Origin: Qipengyuania pelagi
Lineage (GTDB): Bacteria; Pseudomonadota; Alphaproteobacteria; Sphingomonadales; Sphingomonadaceae
Direction of reading: 5' to 3'
DNA length: 64,000 nucleotides
Assembly: GCF_009827295.1 (NCBI RefSeq)
Contig: NZ_WTYD01000001.1
Location: 1,488,001 to 1,552,000, forward strand
Below are positions 27,057 to 36,628 of this stretch, one piece after another; positions within the stretch are counted from its first letter, which is position 1; every line of letters starts with the position of its first letter. The notes under the pieces were generated by a model, which saw nothing but the letters and a program-made list of their open reading frames with translations, was not told where the DNA came from and did not search any database. Both the position numbers and the translations under genes were made by a program.

Positions 27057-27902
27057 ATGGCGACAGATCCCCTTTCCGAACGCCTCCGCCTCGCCCTTGT
27101 CGGTCGGGTGCGCGCGGTGTTCAATGATGCGCAGAGCGGCGAGGAACCGGTGCCGCCATCGGGCGATGCCCTGTTCGAGAAGGACAGCCCGATCCGCATG
27201 GTCCATGCCGATGTGGTCGGGATGATGGTTGGCGGGATACGCGGGCTCCTCTTGCAGATGCTGCACCCCCACGCGCTTCAGGGCGTGCTCGACCATTCGA
27301 ATTTCCGCGCCGACATGCATGGACGGCTACGCCGCACCGCGCGCTTCATCGCCACGACGACGTTCGGCCATCGCGACCAAGCGATGCGCGCGATCGAGCG
27401 CGTCAATCGCATCCATGCCAAGGTCGGTGGGACGCTGCCGCACGGAACGCCCTATGCCGCCACCGATCCGCGCGTCCTCGCCTGGGTGCATGTGGCGGAG
27501 GCGACCAGTTTCCTCGCCGCGTATCTGAGGCATGTGCGCCCCGGTATGCCGGGCCACGAGCAGGACGAGTATTATCGCCAGTTCGCCGTGATCGCTCGCG
27601 CTCTCGGCGCCGATCCGGTCCCGCTGGACCGCAACGAGGCCGAAGCGATCTTCCGCGATTTGCGCGGCGATCTGACGACGAGTGCCGAAGCGCGCGAGAT
27701 CGCCGACCTCGTGCTCAACCAGCGGCCCGCAGGCGCGCCGCGCGCCGTCCAGGCCATGCTCGGCAGCGAGGCGGTGGCGCTACTGCCGCCCTTCGCCCGC
27801 TCGATGCTGGGGCTGGAGCGGCCCGGCCTCGCCGCCCTGCCCGCCCGCGCCGCGACCTGGGGCGTCGGCAAGACCCTGCGTTGGGCATTCCGCCAGAGTT
27901 GA
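27057..27902 (+). CDS. DUF2236 (MpaB/latex-clearing-type) oxygenase family protein
   Basis: A 281-residue protein of the DUF2236 family, related to heme oxygenases such as rubber oxygenase and MpaB. Visible landmarks are LLLQMLHPHALQGVLDHS, RTARFIATTTFG and AWVHVAEATSFLAAY, with conserved His residues that could bind heme. No export signal is seen. It is divergent from cobS with 54 bases between the starts, and followed by VOC and DUF1428 genes on the same strand. The substrate is unknown. Confidence 0.85.
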   Translation: MATDPLSERLRLALVGRVRAVFNDAQSGEEPVPPSGDALFEKDSPIRMVHADVVGMMVGGIRGLLLQMLHPHALQGVLDHSNFRADMHGRLRRTARFIATTTFGHRDQAMRAIERVNRIHAKVGGTLPHGTPYAATDPRVLAWVHVAEATSFLAAYLRHVRPGMPGHEQDEYYRQFAVIARALGADPVPLDRNEAEAIFRDLRGDLTTSAEAREIADLVLNQRPAGAPRAVQAMLGSEAVALLPPFARSMLGLERPGLAALPARAATWGVGKTLRWAFRQS

Positions 27903-27940
27903 ACCTCTGCTAGACGAGAGACCAGTCGAGGAGAGCGGCA

Positions 27941-28375
27941 ATGGCGAAAACGATCTTCATCAACCTCCCCGTGCACGATGTGGCGCGCTCCACCGCGTTT
28001 TACGAGGCGTTGGGCTTCGAACGGAACGCCGCCTTCTCGAACGAGCAGGCCAGCGCAATGGTCTGGTCCGATACGATCAGCGTGATGCTGCTCGCCCATG
28101 ACTTCTACGCGACCTTCACCGACAAGGCGATCATCGACGCGCGGACGACTAGCGGGGTTCTCAATTGCCTGTCCTTCGACGGCAGGGAAGCGGTCGATGC
28201 GATCCACGCGGCCGCGCGCCAAGCGGGCGGCACCGAACCGCGCGCCATCGAAGATCAGGGCTTCCTCTATGGCGGCGCGATCGAGGACCCGGACGGGCAT
28301 ATCTGGGAGACCATGTGGATGGACCCCGACTGGACCCCGCCCGTAACCGATGCCGGACAAGGAGACGATCAATGA
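27941..28375 (+). CDS. VOC-superfamily (glyoxalase-like) protein
   Basis: A 144-residue protein with two beta-alpha-beta-beta-beta units. LPVHDVARSTAFYEALGF opens the first, and QGFLYGGAIEDPDGHIWETMWMD closes the second with the metal-type Glu. This matches lactoylglutathione lyase relatives of the PhnB/YcgJ kind. The stop overlaps the start of the DUF1428 gene by four bases. It probably acts in the cytoplasm; the substrate is not predictable. Confidence 0.88.
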   Translation: MAKTIFINLPVHDVARSTAFYEALGFERNAAFSNEQASAMVWSDTISVMLLAHDFYATFTDKAIIDARTTSGVLNCLSFDGREAVDAIHAAARQAGGTEPRAIEDQGFLYGGAIEDPDGHIWETMWMDPDWTPPVTDAGQGDDQ

Positions 28376-28725
28376 CCTATGTGAGCGGTTTCGTGACCCC
28401 GGTGGAGGAAAGCCGCAAAGCCGAATATCTCCAGTCCGCCAAGGATGCCTGGCCGCTGTTCAAGGAATATGGCGCACTTTCGATGATGGAGAATTGGGGC
28501 GATCACGTCCCCGAAGGCAAGCAGACCGATCTGCGCCGCGCGGTCGACCTCAAGGATGGCGAGACCGTGGTCTACAGCTTCATCGTCTGGCCCGACAGGG
28601 AAACCAGCAAGGCGTGCGAGGACAGCTATGAAAGCGACGAGCGCTGGCACTCGCTCGCCATGCCCTTCGATGGCAAGCGCATGATCTATGGCGGTTTCGA
28701 AACGATCTTTTCCGCCGAAGCCTGA
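28372..28725 (+). CDS. DUF1428 family protein
   Basis: A 117-residue protein of the ferredoxin-like dimeric DUF1428 family. It begins MTYVSGFVTPVEE and ends RMIYGGFETIF, both family marks. The centre carries WPLFKEYGALSMMENWGD. The ATG overlaps the VOC gene stop. VOC-DUF1428 neighbours are common in proteobacteria, but no reaction has been assigned that I can state. Confidence 0.85.
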   Translation: MTYVSGFVTPVEESRKAEYLQSAKDAWPLFKEYGALSMMENWGDHVPEGKQTDLRRAVDLKDGETVVYSFIVWPDRETSKACEDSYESDERWHSLAMPFDGKRMIYGGFETIFSAEA

Positions 28726-28745
28726 TCCCCGTACACGCCCGATCC

Positions 28746-29336
28746 TCAGGCGAAGGCACTGCTCTTTCTGAGCAGCTGATAGGCTTCGACTACCTGGCCC
28801 AGCAGCGCCTCGTATTTCCTGTCACCGCCATTGCGATCGGGGTGATAGCGGCGCACGAGTTCGGAATAGCGCCGCCGCAATCGCCGCCGGTCCGCGTCGA
28901 GGCCCAGCCCCATCGTTTCGAGCGCCATGGCCTCGCCCTTCGAGAAGCGCCCGTCCATTGCCATCTCCGCCTGCCGCCGCGCGCGGCTCTTGATCCCCGC
29001 AGCCCGCGCGGCGATCGCATCGAGCGGATCGTCGTAATCGCTCCAGCGCGGCATTCCGTCGACACCGGCAGTAGGGCGAAAGGTGGGGCTTTCGGTCCGC
29101 CATCCGCTGGTCGGCGCCTGCGCGTGCAGGATTTCTTCCGCGCTCATCCCTTCGAACCAGTCGTATCCCGCATTGAATTCGCGCACGTGATCGAGGCACA
29201 TCCAGCGCCAGCCACCCGGCCCGTCGAACCCGTGCCCATGCCCCGGCGCGCGGAATTCCCCCGGTTCGGTGCAGGCGGGATGTTCGCACACTCGCCCGTC
29301 CGCTTCGTATCGTCCATGAAACTTTGTCTGCCGCAT
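28746..29336 (-). CDS. J-domain protein with N-terminal Cys/His motif
   Basis: A 196-residue protein. The C-terminal J domain carries the HPD tripeptide in LVRRYHPDRNGGD (about residue 160) and YSELVRR before it, so it can stimulate a Hsp70 (DnaK). The N-terminal part has spaced Cys/His residues (VCEHPACTEPGEF and WMCLDHVREFN) that look like a small zinc site. J proteins of this kind neighbour bolA and cobS in alphaproteobacteria. Start ATG 29336, divergent from bolA with 60 bases between. Confidence 0.88.
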   Translation of the reverse strand: MRQTKFHGRYEADGRVCEHPACTEPGEFRAPGHGHGFDGPGGWRWMCLDHVREFNAGYDWFEGMSAEEILHAQAPTSGWRTESPTFRPTAGVDGMPRWSDYDDPLDAIAARAAGIKSRARRQAEMAMDGRFSKGEAMALETMGLGLDADRRRLRRRYSELVRRYHPDRNGGDRKYEALLGQVVEAYQLLRKSSAFA

Positions 29337-29396
29337 TCGGTTTAGGATGGGGATTGGGCGCCGCGATGGAAAGCCCGCAGACAGGAGAACGAACGC

Positions 29397-29669
29397 ATGG
29401 CGGAAACCGTCCAGCAGGAAATGGAGCGCCTGCTCACCGAAGCCTTCAACCCCACACGGCTTGAAGTCGTCAACGACAGCGCGAAGCACAGCGGCCATAT
29501 GGGCGATGACGGGAGCGGGGAATCGCATTTCACCGTCGCCATCGAAGCACCCGCTTTTGCCGACAAGAGCCGGGTCGAACGCCAGCGCATGGTCAACAAA
29601 GCGCTGGGCGACATTCCGGGCGAGCGGGTCCACGCCCTCGCCATCCAGGCTTCGGCCCCGACGCCGTGA
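29397..29669 (+). CDS. BolA family protein
   Basis: A 90-residue BolA protein. The fold's signature is ESHFTVAIEAPAFADKSRVERQRMVNKALGDIPGERVHAL, split here as the SHF strand, the SRVERQRMV helix and the HALAIQA strand. A conserved His (in SGHMG or HAL) can ligate Fe-S clusters with monothiol glutaredoxin, as known for BolA. A good ribosome binding site (AGGAG) precedes ATG 29397. The stop overlaps the GST start (GTGA). Confidence 0.92.
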   Translation: MAETVQQEMERLLTEAFNPTRLEVVNDSAKHSGHMGDDGSGESHFTVAIEAPAFADKSRVERQRMVNKALGDIPGERVHALAIQASAPTP

Positions 29670-30406
29670 GTGGGTCGGAAATCGAGGCGCCCTACGATCT
29701 CTGGTACTGGCCTTCTATCCAAGGGCGCGGCGAGTTCGTCCGCCTGTTCCTCGCCGCCGCCGATATCGGCTGGCGCGACCGGGCGCGTGAGGGGGATGCG
29801 CAGGCTCTGGTCGAGGATATGGAACACCGCGCAAAAAACGGCTTCGCCCCCTACGCCCCGCCCTATCTGGTCGAGCGCGAGACCGGTTTCGCCATCGCGC
29901 AGGTCGCGCACATCGTCACCTGGCTGGCCGAGAAGCATGGCCGCACAACCGGCGATACCGCTACCGATCTGCACCTGATCCAGCTGCAATTGACCATCAC
30001 GGACATCGTCGCCGAAGTGCACGCTGTCCATCATCCGATTGCCAGCAGCCTCTATTACGACGATCAGAAGGACGCCGCCAAAACCGCCGCCGAAAAATTT
30101 CGCTCGGAACGGATTCCGAAATATTTCGACCATTACGAACGGGCGCTCGGTGTGAAGGACGGCCCCTTCATGGCGGGCGAAAGCTGGAGCCATGTCGACA
30201 CTTCGCTGTTCCAGCTGGTGGAGGGACTGCGCTACGCGTTTCCCCAGCGCATGGCCGCGATCGAGCCCGGTTATCCGCGCCTCGTCGCCTGCCGCGATGC
30301 TGTGGCCGGGATCGAGGGTATCGCCCGCTATCTGGACAGCGAACGCCGGATCGCCTTCAACGAAGACGGAATCTTCCGCCACTACCCGGAATTGGACGCA
30401 GCATGA
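29666..30406 (+). CDS. Glutathione S-transferase family protein
   Basis: A 246-residue GST. The thioredoxin-like N-terminus begins DLWYWPSIQGRGEFVRLF, where Tyr and Ser are candidate activating residues. YAPPYLVERETGFAIAQVAHIVTWLAEKHG is the glutathione-binding half with the cis-Pro. The helical C-terminal domain includes the sigma-class-like MAGESWSHVDTSLFQLVEGL. It starts with GTG overlapping bolA and its stop overlaps pirin (ATGA). Confidence 0.88.
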   Translation: MSGSEIEAPYDLWYWPSIQGRGEFVRLFLAAADIGWRDRAREGDAQALVEDMEHRAKNGFAPYAPPYLVERETGFAIAQVAHIVTWLAEKHGRTTGDTATDLHLIQLQLTITDIVAEVHAVHHPIASSLYYDDQKDAAKTAAEKFRSERIPKYFDHYERALGVKDGPFMAGESWSHVDTSLFQLVEGLRYAFPQRMAAIEPGYPRLVACRDAVAGIEGIARYLDSERRIAFNEDGIFRHYPELDAA

Positions 30407-31293
30407 GCAATATCACGCAAACGCTAACCCCCACCACGCACGATCTCGGCCAGTTCGAGGTGCGCCGGGTGTTGCCATCCAAGGCGTTGAGCATGGTCGG
30501 CCCGTTCATCTTCGTCGACCAGTTCGGCCCGGCCCAGCTCGACCTCGGAACCGGAATGGACGTGCGGCCGCACCCGCATATCGACCTTTCCACGGTGACC
30601 TGGCTGTTCGAAGGCGCGATCGATCACCGCGACAGCCTGGGCAGCTTTTCCACGATCCGGCCCGGCCAGATCAATCTGATGACCGCGGGGCGCGGGATCG
30701 TCCATTCGGAACGCTCCCCCCAGGAAGAGCGCGATGCGGGGCCGCGGCTCTACGGAATGCAGACCTGGCTGGCCCTGCCCGACGGGCGCGAGGAAATCGA
30801 CCCCGCTTTCGAGGCGATCGGCGATCTTCCGGTGATCGAGGACGGGCGCAGCAAGGCCATCGTCATCATGGGCGAATTGTGGGGCGAACGCGCCGCGACC
30901 ACCACCCATGCCGGCACGATCTATGCCGAAATCGTCCTGCAACCGGGCGGCGCGATCCCGATCGAGGACGAGGCGGACGAGCGCGCGGTGATGCTGGTGG
31001 GCGGCGAGGCGCGGATCGACGGTATCGCACTCAAGCTCTACGAATTGGCGGTGCTGAAGCCGGGGCGCGAAATGACGCTCGAAAGCAGCGCTGGCGGGCG
31101 GGTCATGCTGCTCGGCGGCGAGGCCTTTTCGACCCGCCGCCATGCGTGGTGGAATTTCGTCAGCTCCAGCCGCGAACGGATCGAACAGGCGAAACAGGAC
31201 TGGCGCGAGGGCCGGTTTCCGAAGGTTCCGGGCGATGCGGAGGAGTTCATCCCCCTGCCCGAAGGCGCGCCCAAGACCGTAACCTATCCATGA
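30403..31293 (+). CDS. Pirin family bicupin protein
   Basis: A 296-residue pirin-like protein. The N-terminal cupin carries the metal ligands: DVRPHPHIDLSTVTW (two His) and GRGIVHSERSP (His and Glu). The C-terminal region MLLGGEAFSTRRHAWWNFVSSSRERIEQAK is typical of pirins. Bacterial members include quercetinase-like dioxygenases and metabolic regulators; the role here is open. The ATG overlaps the GST stop. Confidence 0.9.
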   Translation: MSNITQTLTPTTHDLGQFEVRRVLPSKALSMVGPFIFVDQFGPAQLDLGTGMDVRPHPHIDLSTVTWLFEGAIDHRDSLGSFSTIRPGQINLMTAGRGIVHSERSPQEERDAGPRLYGMQTWLALPDGREEIDPAFEAIGDLPVIEDGRSKAIVIMGELWGERAATTTHAGTIYAEIVLQPGGAIPIEDEADERAVMLVGGEARIDGIALKLYELAVLKPGREMTLESSAGGRVMLLGGEAFSTRRHAWWNFVSSSRERIEQAKQDWREGRFPKVPGDAEEFIPLPEGAPKTVTYP

Positions 31294-31303
31294 GGACGCA
31301 AGC

Positions 31304-32113
31304 ATGAGCTTCGAAGGCAAGACAGTCTGGATCACCGGCGCGAGCAGCGGGATCGGCGCGGCTCTGGCGCGCGAATGGGCCGGGCGCGGGGCCGCGATAA
31401 TCCTGTCGGGCCGCGATCGGGACCGGCTCGATGCGGTGGCCGGGTCGCTCGATACCGAAACGCTCGTGCTTCCCTTCGACGTGCGCGACGAGGATGCGAT
31501 GCAGCGCGCGACGCAGGAAGCGGTGGCCTGGCGCGGCGTCGACGTCTTCGTCGCCAATGCCGGTGTCTCGCAGCGCAGTCCCGCCACGCAGACCGCCATG
31601 CAGGTCTATCGCGATATCATCGCCATCGACCTGACCGCCCAGATCGCGGCGACGCAGGCCTTGCTACCCCATCTGACCGAACGGCAATCGGGCAGGCTGG
31701 TCTTCATCTCCAGCATCGCAGGCAAGGTCGGCGTCCCGCTGCGCACCGCCTATTGCGCCGCGAAGTTCGGCCTGATCGGCTATGCCGATGCCCTGCGGGC
31801 CGAATTGTCGCAAAGCGGAGTGGACGTACACGTCGTCTGCCCCGGATCGGTCGCCACCGATGTCAGCCGCAATGCGCTCACCGGAGACGGCGAGAAGCGC
31901 GGCAGGAGCGACCGGGCGATCGATAACGGCATTCCGCCCGCAGAGGCCGCAAAACGGATCGTCGATGCGATCGTCCAAGGCCAGCGCGAGATTATCGTCG
32001 CGCAGGGGGTTGAGGAAGCAATGGGCGAAATGCGCCGCACGCCGGACGACTTGCTCGATCAGGTCGCGGCGATGGTGGCGGCGGGCTATATGGAGAAGAT
32101 GCAGGGCGAGTAA
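31304..32113 (+). CDS. Short-chain dehydrogenase/reductase
   Basis: A 269-residue classical SDR. The nucleotide-binding motif is TGASSGIGAALAREW (residues 11-25) and VANAG follows near residue 87. The catalytic Ser and YCAAK are seen around residues 140-160 (FISSIAGKVGVPLRTAYCAAK). A RNG-type charge after the first strand suggests NADP preference, but I cannot be sure. It follows pirin by 10 bases and converges on the DUF2332 gene. Confidence 0.92.
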   Translation: MSFEGKTVWITGASSGIGAALAREWAGRGAAIILSGRDRDRLDAVAGSLDTETLVLPFDVRDEDAMQRATQEAVAWRGVDVFVANAGVSQRSPATQTAMQVYRDIIAIDLTAQIAATQALLPHLTERQSGRLVFISSIAGKVGVPLRTAYCAAKFGLIGYADALRAELSQSGVDVHVVCPGSVATDVSRNALTGDGEKRGRSDRAIDNGIPPAEAAKRIVDAIVQGQREIIVAQGVEEAMGEMRRTPDDLLDQVAAMVAAGYMEKMQGE

Positions 32114-32120
32114 TCTCGCG

Positions 32121-33212
32121 CTAGCCGATCCATTCCACCCATTCCCCATGCGGATGCGCGGTGGCGAGCAGGACCGGCTCCGCCCCGCCCGGCCAGTATC
32201 GAACCCGCAATTCGTGGGCGAAGGTCTCGCGATTGGTCTCGAGTGCCAGCCAAGCCAGCGGCGTCGCCTCGCTCGCCATCGAACCGGCCTCTTCCATCGC
32301 TGCGGTGACATCATCCTGCGCCGCATCGGGTAGATACTGCCAGACGATCGAATGCATCAGCGTGCGCGTGACGCCTTCTTCCTGCGGTGCCGCCAGCGCT
32401 TCGGCCACGAAGCTCGCCGCATCCTGCCGCGCGATATCGGGCGGGAAGCGACTCGCCATGGCGATCGCCGTGTCGATCCGCGCCATGCGCTGGCTCGCTT
32501 CGGGCCAGACATAGCTCTTGAGACGAAGCGCCTGCACTTCGTCGGTCAGGTCGACCGGCTTGAGATCGCAACCCCGCGCCGACACGATCTGCGGGTCGGT
32601 TTGGGGCGGAGAGGCCCCGCGCCATTCCGGCGCGATTACCATGCGGCTGCCCGACGGTCCGACGCCAATACCGCCCAGTTCGTAGCGATAGCGGCCCATC
32701 ATCGTGTTGATACCCGCACTCGCCCCGATCTCGATCAGTTCGAAGCGTGGTGCCACCCTCTCGGCCAGCCACAGCAGCCCCGCTATCAGCGCGGCTGATC
32801 GTCCCGCCTCATTGGTCTGGGGCGGATGGTCCAGCCAGGGGAGCAGCGCGTGATCGTGCTTTTCCACCACCTCGCGGATCAAGCTGTCGACCTGTCCCTG
32901 ATCGACGGTCCGGCCTTCGTAGATATCCGCCAGCCGAGGTTCCGCGCCAGTCAACAGGAGGTTGTGGATGCCGCCCGCAATCCTGAGCGGCATGGCATCG
33001 CGCAGGCTAAGCCCCTGCCATGCAAAAATGCGCCGCGCGGTCGCCGCCTGGCTGTCCTCCAGCGCCAGCAGACCGCGCACCACCCGGCCCGTGCCCGGCG
33101 CACCTGCCCGCTCGGCGTGTTCGGCCTGCCACGCGATCGCCTGCGGTACGGATACGATATCCATCACCGCGCCGGGCTCCTTCCCGCCGCCCGTCTGTCC
33201 GTTTGCCGCCAT
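32121..33212 (-). CDS. DUF2332 family protein
   Basis: A 363-residue protein of the DUF2332 family. Landmarks are [16 protein letters not shown] (residues about 75-90), [20 protein letters not shown], which resembles a SAM-type glycine loop, and a C-terminal WLALETNR...LRVRYWPGG. The GASAG loop suggests a methyltransferase-like nucleotide-binding fold, but no reaction is established. It is divergent from hisG with 42 bases between the starts. Confidence 0.85.
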   Translation of the reverse strand: MAANGQTGGGKEPGAVMDIVSVPQAIAWQAEHAERAGAPGTGRVVRGLLALEDSQAATARRIFAWQGLSLRDAMPLRIAGGIHNLLLTGAEPRLADIYEGRTVDQGQVDSLIREVVEKHDHALLPWLDHPPQTNEAGRSAALIAGLLWLAERVAPRFELIEIGASAGINTMMGRYRYELGGIGVGPSGSRMVIAPEWRGASPPQTDPQIVSARGCDLKPVDLTDEVQALRLKSYVWPEASQRMARIDTAIAMASRFPPDIARQDAASFVAEALAAPQEEGVTRTLMHSIVWQYLPDAAQDDVTAAMEEAGSMASEATPLAWLALETNRETFAHELRVRYWPGGAEPVLLATAHPHGEWVEWIG

Positions 33213-33254
33213 GCGTGTTGCCCTTTGTCCTGTCGCTGCCTATCTGCCCGCACC

Positions 33255-33935
33255 ATGCCGCAGACACTCACCTTCGCCGTGCCCAAAGGCCGTATCCTCG
33301 ACGAGGCGCTGCCGGTGATGGCGCGCGCGGGCGTGGTGCCGGAAGACGCCTTCCACGACAAGGCGAACCGATCGCTGACCTTTGCGACCACGCGCGAGGA
33401 TATGCGCCTGATCCGGGTGCGCGCCTTCGACGTGGCGACCTTCGTTGCGCATGGCGCGGCGCAAATGGGCATAGTGGGATCGGATGTGGTCGAGGAATTC
33501 GATTACGCCGAACTCTACGCCCCCGTCGATCTCGATTTCGGCCACTGCCACCTCGCTGTCGCCGAACCGAAGGACGCCGCGCGCGACATTGCGGGCGCGA
33601 GCCATTTGCGGGTCGCGACCAAATATCCCAATCTGACCCGCCGCCATTTCGAGGCGCTCGGCATCCAGGCCGAATGCGTGAAGCTCAATGGCGCGATGGA
33701 GATTGCCCCGGAACTGGGCCTTGCCGGGCGGATCGTGGATCTCGTCTCTACGGGCACGACGCTCCGCGAAAACGGCCTTGTCGAAACCAGCCGCATCCTC
33801 GACATCTCGGCGCGCCTGATCGTCAATCGCGCCGCGCTCAAGACCGACAGCCGCGTCGGCGCGCTGGTCGAGGCGTTCCGCTCGGAAGTGGCCGCTCGCA
33901 TCGGCGCCAAGGATGTCGAAGGAAAGGCCGCCTGA
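33255..33935 (+). CDS. hisG: ATP phosphoribosyltransferase, short form
   Basis: A 226-residue enzyme for the first step of histidine synthesis. It starts [19 protein letters not shown]. The PRPP-binding loop is [14 protein letters not shown] (about residues 160-173). The C-terminal regulatory domain of the long form is missing, so this is HisG(S), which needs HisZ for activity and feedback. hisZ is not in the window. The stop overlaps hisD (TGATG). Confidence 0.95.
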   Translation: MPQTLTFAVPKGRILDEALPVMARAGVVPEDAFHDKANRSLTFATTREDMRLIRVRAFDVATFVAHGAAQMGIVGSDVVEEFDYAELYAPVDLDFGHCHLAVAEPKDAARDIAGASHLRVATKYPNLTRRHFEALGIQAECVKLNGAMEIAPELGLAGRIVDLVSTGTTLRENGLVETSRILDISARLIVNRAALKTDSRVGALVEAFRSEVAARIGAKDVEGKAA

Positions 33936-35224
33936 TGCAATTCCTCACTCATGGCGAAGACGGCTTCGAGCGCGCATTTGAACGCGTGGTGCGCGACCGG
34001 CGCGAGAGCGATGCCGATGTCGCACGCGATGTCGCCCGCATCCTCAGCGAAGTGCGCGAGCGTGGCGACCGGGCGCTGGTGGAATACACCATGCGGTTCG
34101 ACGACCACCGCCTGACCGAGGATGGCGACTGGCGCATCACGGCGGAAGAATGCGCCGCCGCGCACGCCGAGCTCGAGCCCGATCTGCGCGATGCGCTCCA
34201 GCTGGCCGCCGACCGTATCCGCGCCTATCATGAAGGCCAGCTGCCCGAGGATCGCGATTATACCGACACGGTCGGAATGCGGATCGGCGCGCGCTGGAAC
34301 GCGGTGGAGGCAGCGGGACTCTACGTTCCCGGAGGCCGCGCGGCCTATCCGTCATCGCTGCTGATGAACGCCATTCCCGCCAAGGTCGCGGGCGTCGATC
34401 GCCTCGTGGTGACGACACCGACGCCCAAAGGGGAGAGCAATCCGCTGGTGCTCGCCGCCGCGCATATCGCGGGCGTGGACGAGATCTGGCGCGTCGGCGG
34501 GGCGCAGGCCGTGGCCGCCCTCGCCTACGGGACCGATCGGATCGGCCGCGTCGATGTCGTGACCGGACCGGGTAATGCCTGGGTCGCGGAGGCCAAGCGC
34601 CAGCTTTACGGCGTGGTCGGGATCGACATGGTCGCCGGGCCGAGCGAAATCCTGGTCATCGCGGACCGGGACAACGATCCCGACTGGATCGCCGCCGACC
34701 TGTTGAGCCAGGCCGAGCACGATCCCACCAGCCAGTCCATCCTCATCACCGACGATCGCGGCTTCGCCAAGCTGGTCGAAGACGCCGTCGACCTGCAATT
34801 GATGAACCTTCCCACGGCCAAGACCGCGCGCACCAGCTGGGAAGCGAACGGGCTGATCGTGGTGGTCGATACGCTCGACGTTGCGATCCCGCTCGCCGAT
34901 CGCCTCGCTGCCGAACATGTCCAGCTGGCCGTCGCCGATCCCGAGCCCCTGTTCCAGAAGCTGCGCCATGCGGGCAGCGTGTTTCTGGGTCGCACCACGC
35001 CGGAAGCGGTCGGCGATTACGTCGCCGGGCCGAACCACGTCCTACCCACCGGCCGCCGCGCGCGCTTCGCCAGCGGACTGTCCGTCCTCAACTTCATGAA
35101 GCGCACCAGCTTCATTGACGCCAATCCGCAGGCGCTCGCCGCGATCGGCCCCGCCGCCATCGCGCTCGCCCATGCCGAGGGCCTGCCCGCCCACGCCAAA
35201 TCCATCGAATTGAGACTGAAATGA
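33935..35224 (+). CDS. hisD: Histidinol dehydrogenase
   Basis: A 429-residue zinc enzyme that oxidises histidinol to histidine in two NAD-dependent steps. YVPGGRAAYPSSLLMNAIPAKVAGV, DMVAGPSEILVIAD and SQAEHDPTSQSILIT (Glu and His ligands) are visible. GPNHVLPTGRRARFASGLSV gives the proton-relay His. It forms a hisG-hisD pair and its stop overlaps nusB (ATGA). Confidence 0.97.
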   Translation: MQFLTHGEDGFERAFERVVRDRRESDADVARDVARILSEVRERGDRALVEYTMRFDDHRLTEDGDWRITAEECAAAHAELEPDLRDALQLAADRIRAYHEGQLPEDRDYTDTVGMRIGARWNAVEAAGLYVPGGRAAYPSSLLMNAIPAKVAGVDRLVVTTPTPKGESNPLVLAAAHIAGVDEIWRVGGAQAVAALAYGTDRIGRVDVVTGPGNAWVAEAKRQLYGVVGIDMVAGPSEILVIADRDNDPDWIAADLLSQAEHDPTSQSILITDDRGFAKLVEDAVDLQLMNLPTAKTARTSWEANGLIVVVDTLDVAIPLADRLAAEHVQLAVADPEPLFQKLRHAGSVFLGRTTPEAVGDYVAGPNHVLPTGRRARFASGLSVLNFMKRTSFIDANPQALAAIGPAAIALAHAEGLPAHAKSIELRLK

Positions 35225-35673
35225 GCAGAAATTCCCGCAGCCAGGCGCGCAGCGCCGCTCGCCTCGCCGCCGTCCAGGCGCTGTATCAGCGCCAGATGGA
35301 GACGACTCCCCTTCCCCGCCTGCTCGACGAATTTCACCAGCATCGCCTGGGGCGCGAGATCGAAGGCGACGAATATGCGGATGCCGAGGTTGCCTTCTTC
35401 GACGACGTCGTAAGCGGCGTCGATGCGCGCCGCGAGGAAATCGACGACAAGCTGACCGCGCGGCTGGCGCAAGGCTGGACGCTGGCCCGCCTCGACAAGA
35501 CCATGCTCCAGATCCTGCGCTGCGGCACCTACGAGCTGATCGCTCGGCCTGACGTAACCAAGGCCACCGCGATCAGCGAATATGTCGATGTGGCCAAGGC
35601 CTTCTTCGACGATCGCGAGGCGAAATTCGTGAATGGCGTGCTGGATGCTGTGGCGAAGGATGCCGGGCGCTGA
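35221..35673 (+). CDS. nusB: Transcription antitermination/termination factor NusB
   Basis: A 150-residue all-helical protein that joins NusE on boxA RNA in rRNA antitermination. SRSAARLAAVQALYQRQM and the C-terminal ATAISEYVDVAKAFFDDREAKFVNGVLDAVAK are family hallmarks. The ATG overlaps hisD. The stop codon (35671-35673) overlaps the likely CTG start of thiL. Confidence 0.95.
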   Translation: MSRNSRSQARSAARLAAVQALYQRQMETTPLPRLLDEFHQHRLGREIEGDEYADAEVAFFDDVVSGVDARREEIDDKLTARLAQGWTLARLDKTMLQILRCGTYELIARPDVTKATAISEYVDVAKAFFDDREAKFVNGVLDAVAKDAGR

Positions 35674-36524
35674 AAGAAGCGGATTTCATCGCCGCGCTGG
35701 CCGCGCTGGCCGGTGATCCCGCCGCGCGGAGGCTTCGCGACGATGCCGCGGTCATCGAACTGGGTGGTGAACGGCTGATCCTCACGCACGACACCCTCGT
35801 CCAGGGGGTTCATGTGCGCGAGGACGAGGATCCAGCGGATATTGCCTGGAAACTCGTGGCGGTGAACCTCTCCGATCTCGCGGCAAAGGGGGCCGAGCCG
35901 GTGGGCGTGCTGATCGGGCATATGCTGGGAAACGGCGACGAGCGCTTCGTCGAGGGCCTGCGGGCGGTCCTCTCTGAATTCGATCTGCCCCTGCTCGGCG
36001 GCGATACGGTTCGCGCCGAGGGGAGAAGGGTCTGGGGCTGCACCGCGATCGGGCGCGCCACATCGAATCCGGTGCCGGACCGGCGCGGGGCGAAGGCGGG
36101 TGATGCGGTCTATGTCACCGGCACGCTCGGCCGCGCCATGCTCGGTTTCGAGGCGCCCGAGGGCGAGCACGGCCCGGCCTATCGCCGCCCCGTCCCCCGC
36201 CTCGCGGAAGGGTGCGCGCTCGCCCCGATCGTCACGGCGATGATGGACATATCGGACGGGCTGCTGCTCGATTGCTGGCGGTTGGCCGAGGCGAGCGGGA
36301 CGCGGATCGAACTCGCTAGCGAGGTCATTCCCGTTGCCGATCCAGCCCGTCGCGCGGAATGCCTGCGCTGGGGCGACGATTACGAATTGCTCTTCACCGC
36401 GCCGTCCGAGCTTCCGCTTCCCGTGGAAGCCACCCGGATCGGCACGGTATCTGACGCAGGCCCCGCCCTGCTTCTGGACGGCAGGGCGCTCTCGAACGCG
36501 GACGGGCTCGGCTACAGCCACTGA
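35670..36524 (+). CDS. thiL: Thiamine-monophosphate kinase ThiL, apparent CTG start
   Basis: A 284-residue kinase making thiamine diphosphate. Family order is clear: an RDDAAVI Mg/ATP motif near residue 23, [11 protein letters not shown], then [15 protein letters not shown] and [11 protein letters not shown]. The first in-frame GTG (35814) lies after the DDAAV and THDT motifs, so it cannot be the true start. No ATG, GTG or TTG precedes in frame. CTG at 35670 gives [13 protein letters not shown], which matches normal ThiL beginnings. AAGGA (35656-35660) is 9 bases upstream, and CTGA overlaps the nusB stop. A sequencing slip is the alternative. Confidence 0.85.
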   Translation: MKEADFIAALAALAGDPAARRLRDDAAVIELGGERLILTHDTLVQGVHVREDEDPADIAWKLVAVNLSDLAAKGAEPVGVLIGHMLGNGDERFVEGLRAVLSEFDLPLLGGDTVRAEGRRVWGCTAIGRATSNPVPDRRGAKAGDAVYVTGTLGRAMLGFEAPEGEHGPAYRRPVPRLAEGCALAPIVTAMMDISDGLLLDCWRLAEASGTRIELASEVIPVADPARRAECLRWGDDYELLFTAPSELPLPVEATRIGTVSDAGPALLLDGRALSNADGLGYSH

Positions 36525-36536
36525 TCCGATTGCGCC

Positions 36537-36564
36537 TTGCCACGCAATCCTGCCCGCTTATACC
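36537..36564 (+). promoter_or_regulatory. Putative promoter of hppA
   Basis: TTGCCA (36537-36542), a 16-base spacer and TATACC (36559-36564) resemble a housekeeping promoter. It lies in the 104-base gap before hppA. A 6-base-stem hairpin with a 4-base loop (36581-36596) follows in the leader. Confidence 0.45.
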
Positions 36565-36628
36565 TCTATCCCATGTGCACCGGCGTTCCCACGCCGGGAG
36601 ACACGATAAAAATAAATGGGAGGGGAAT

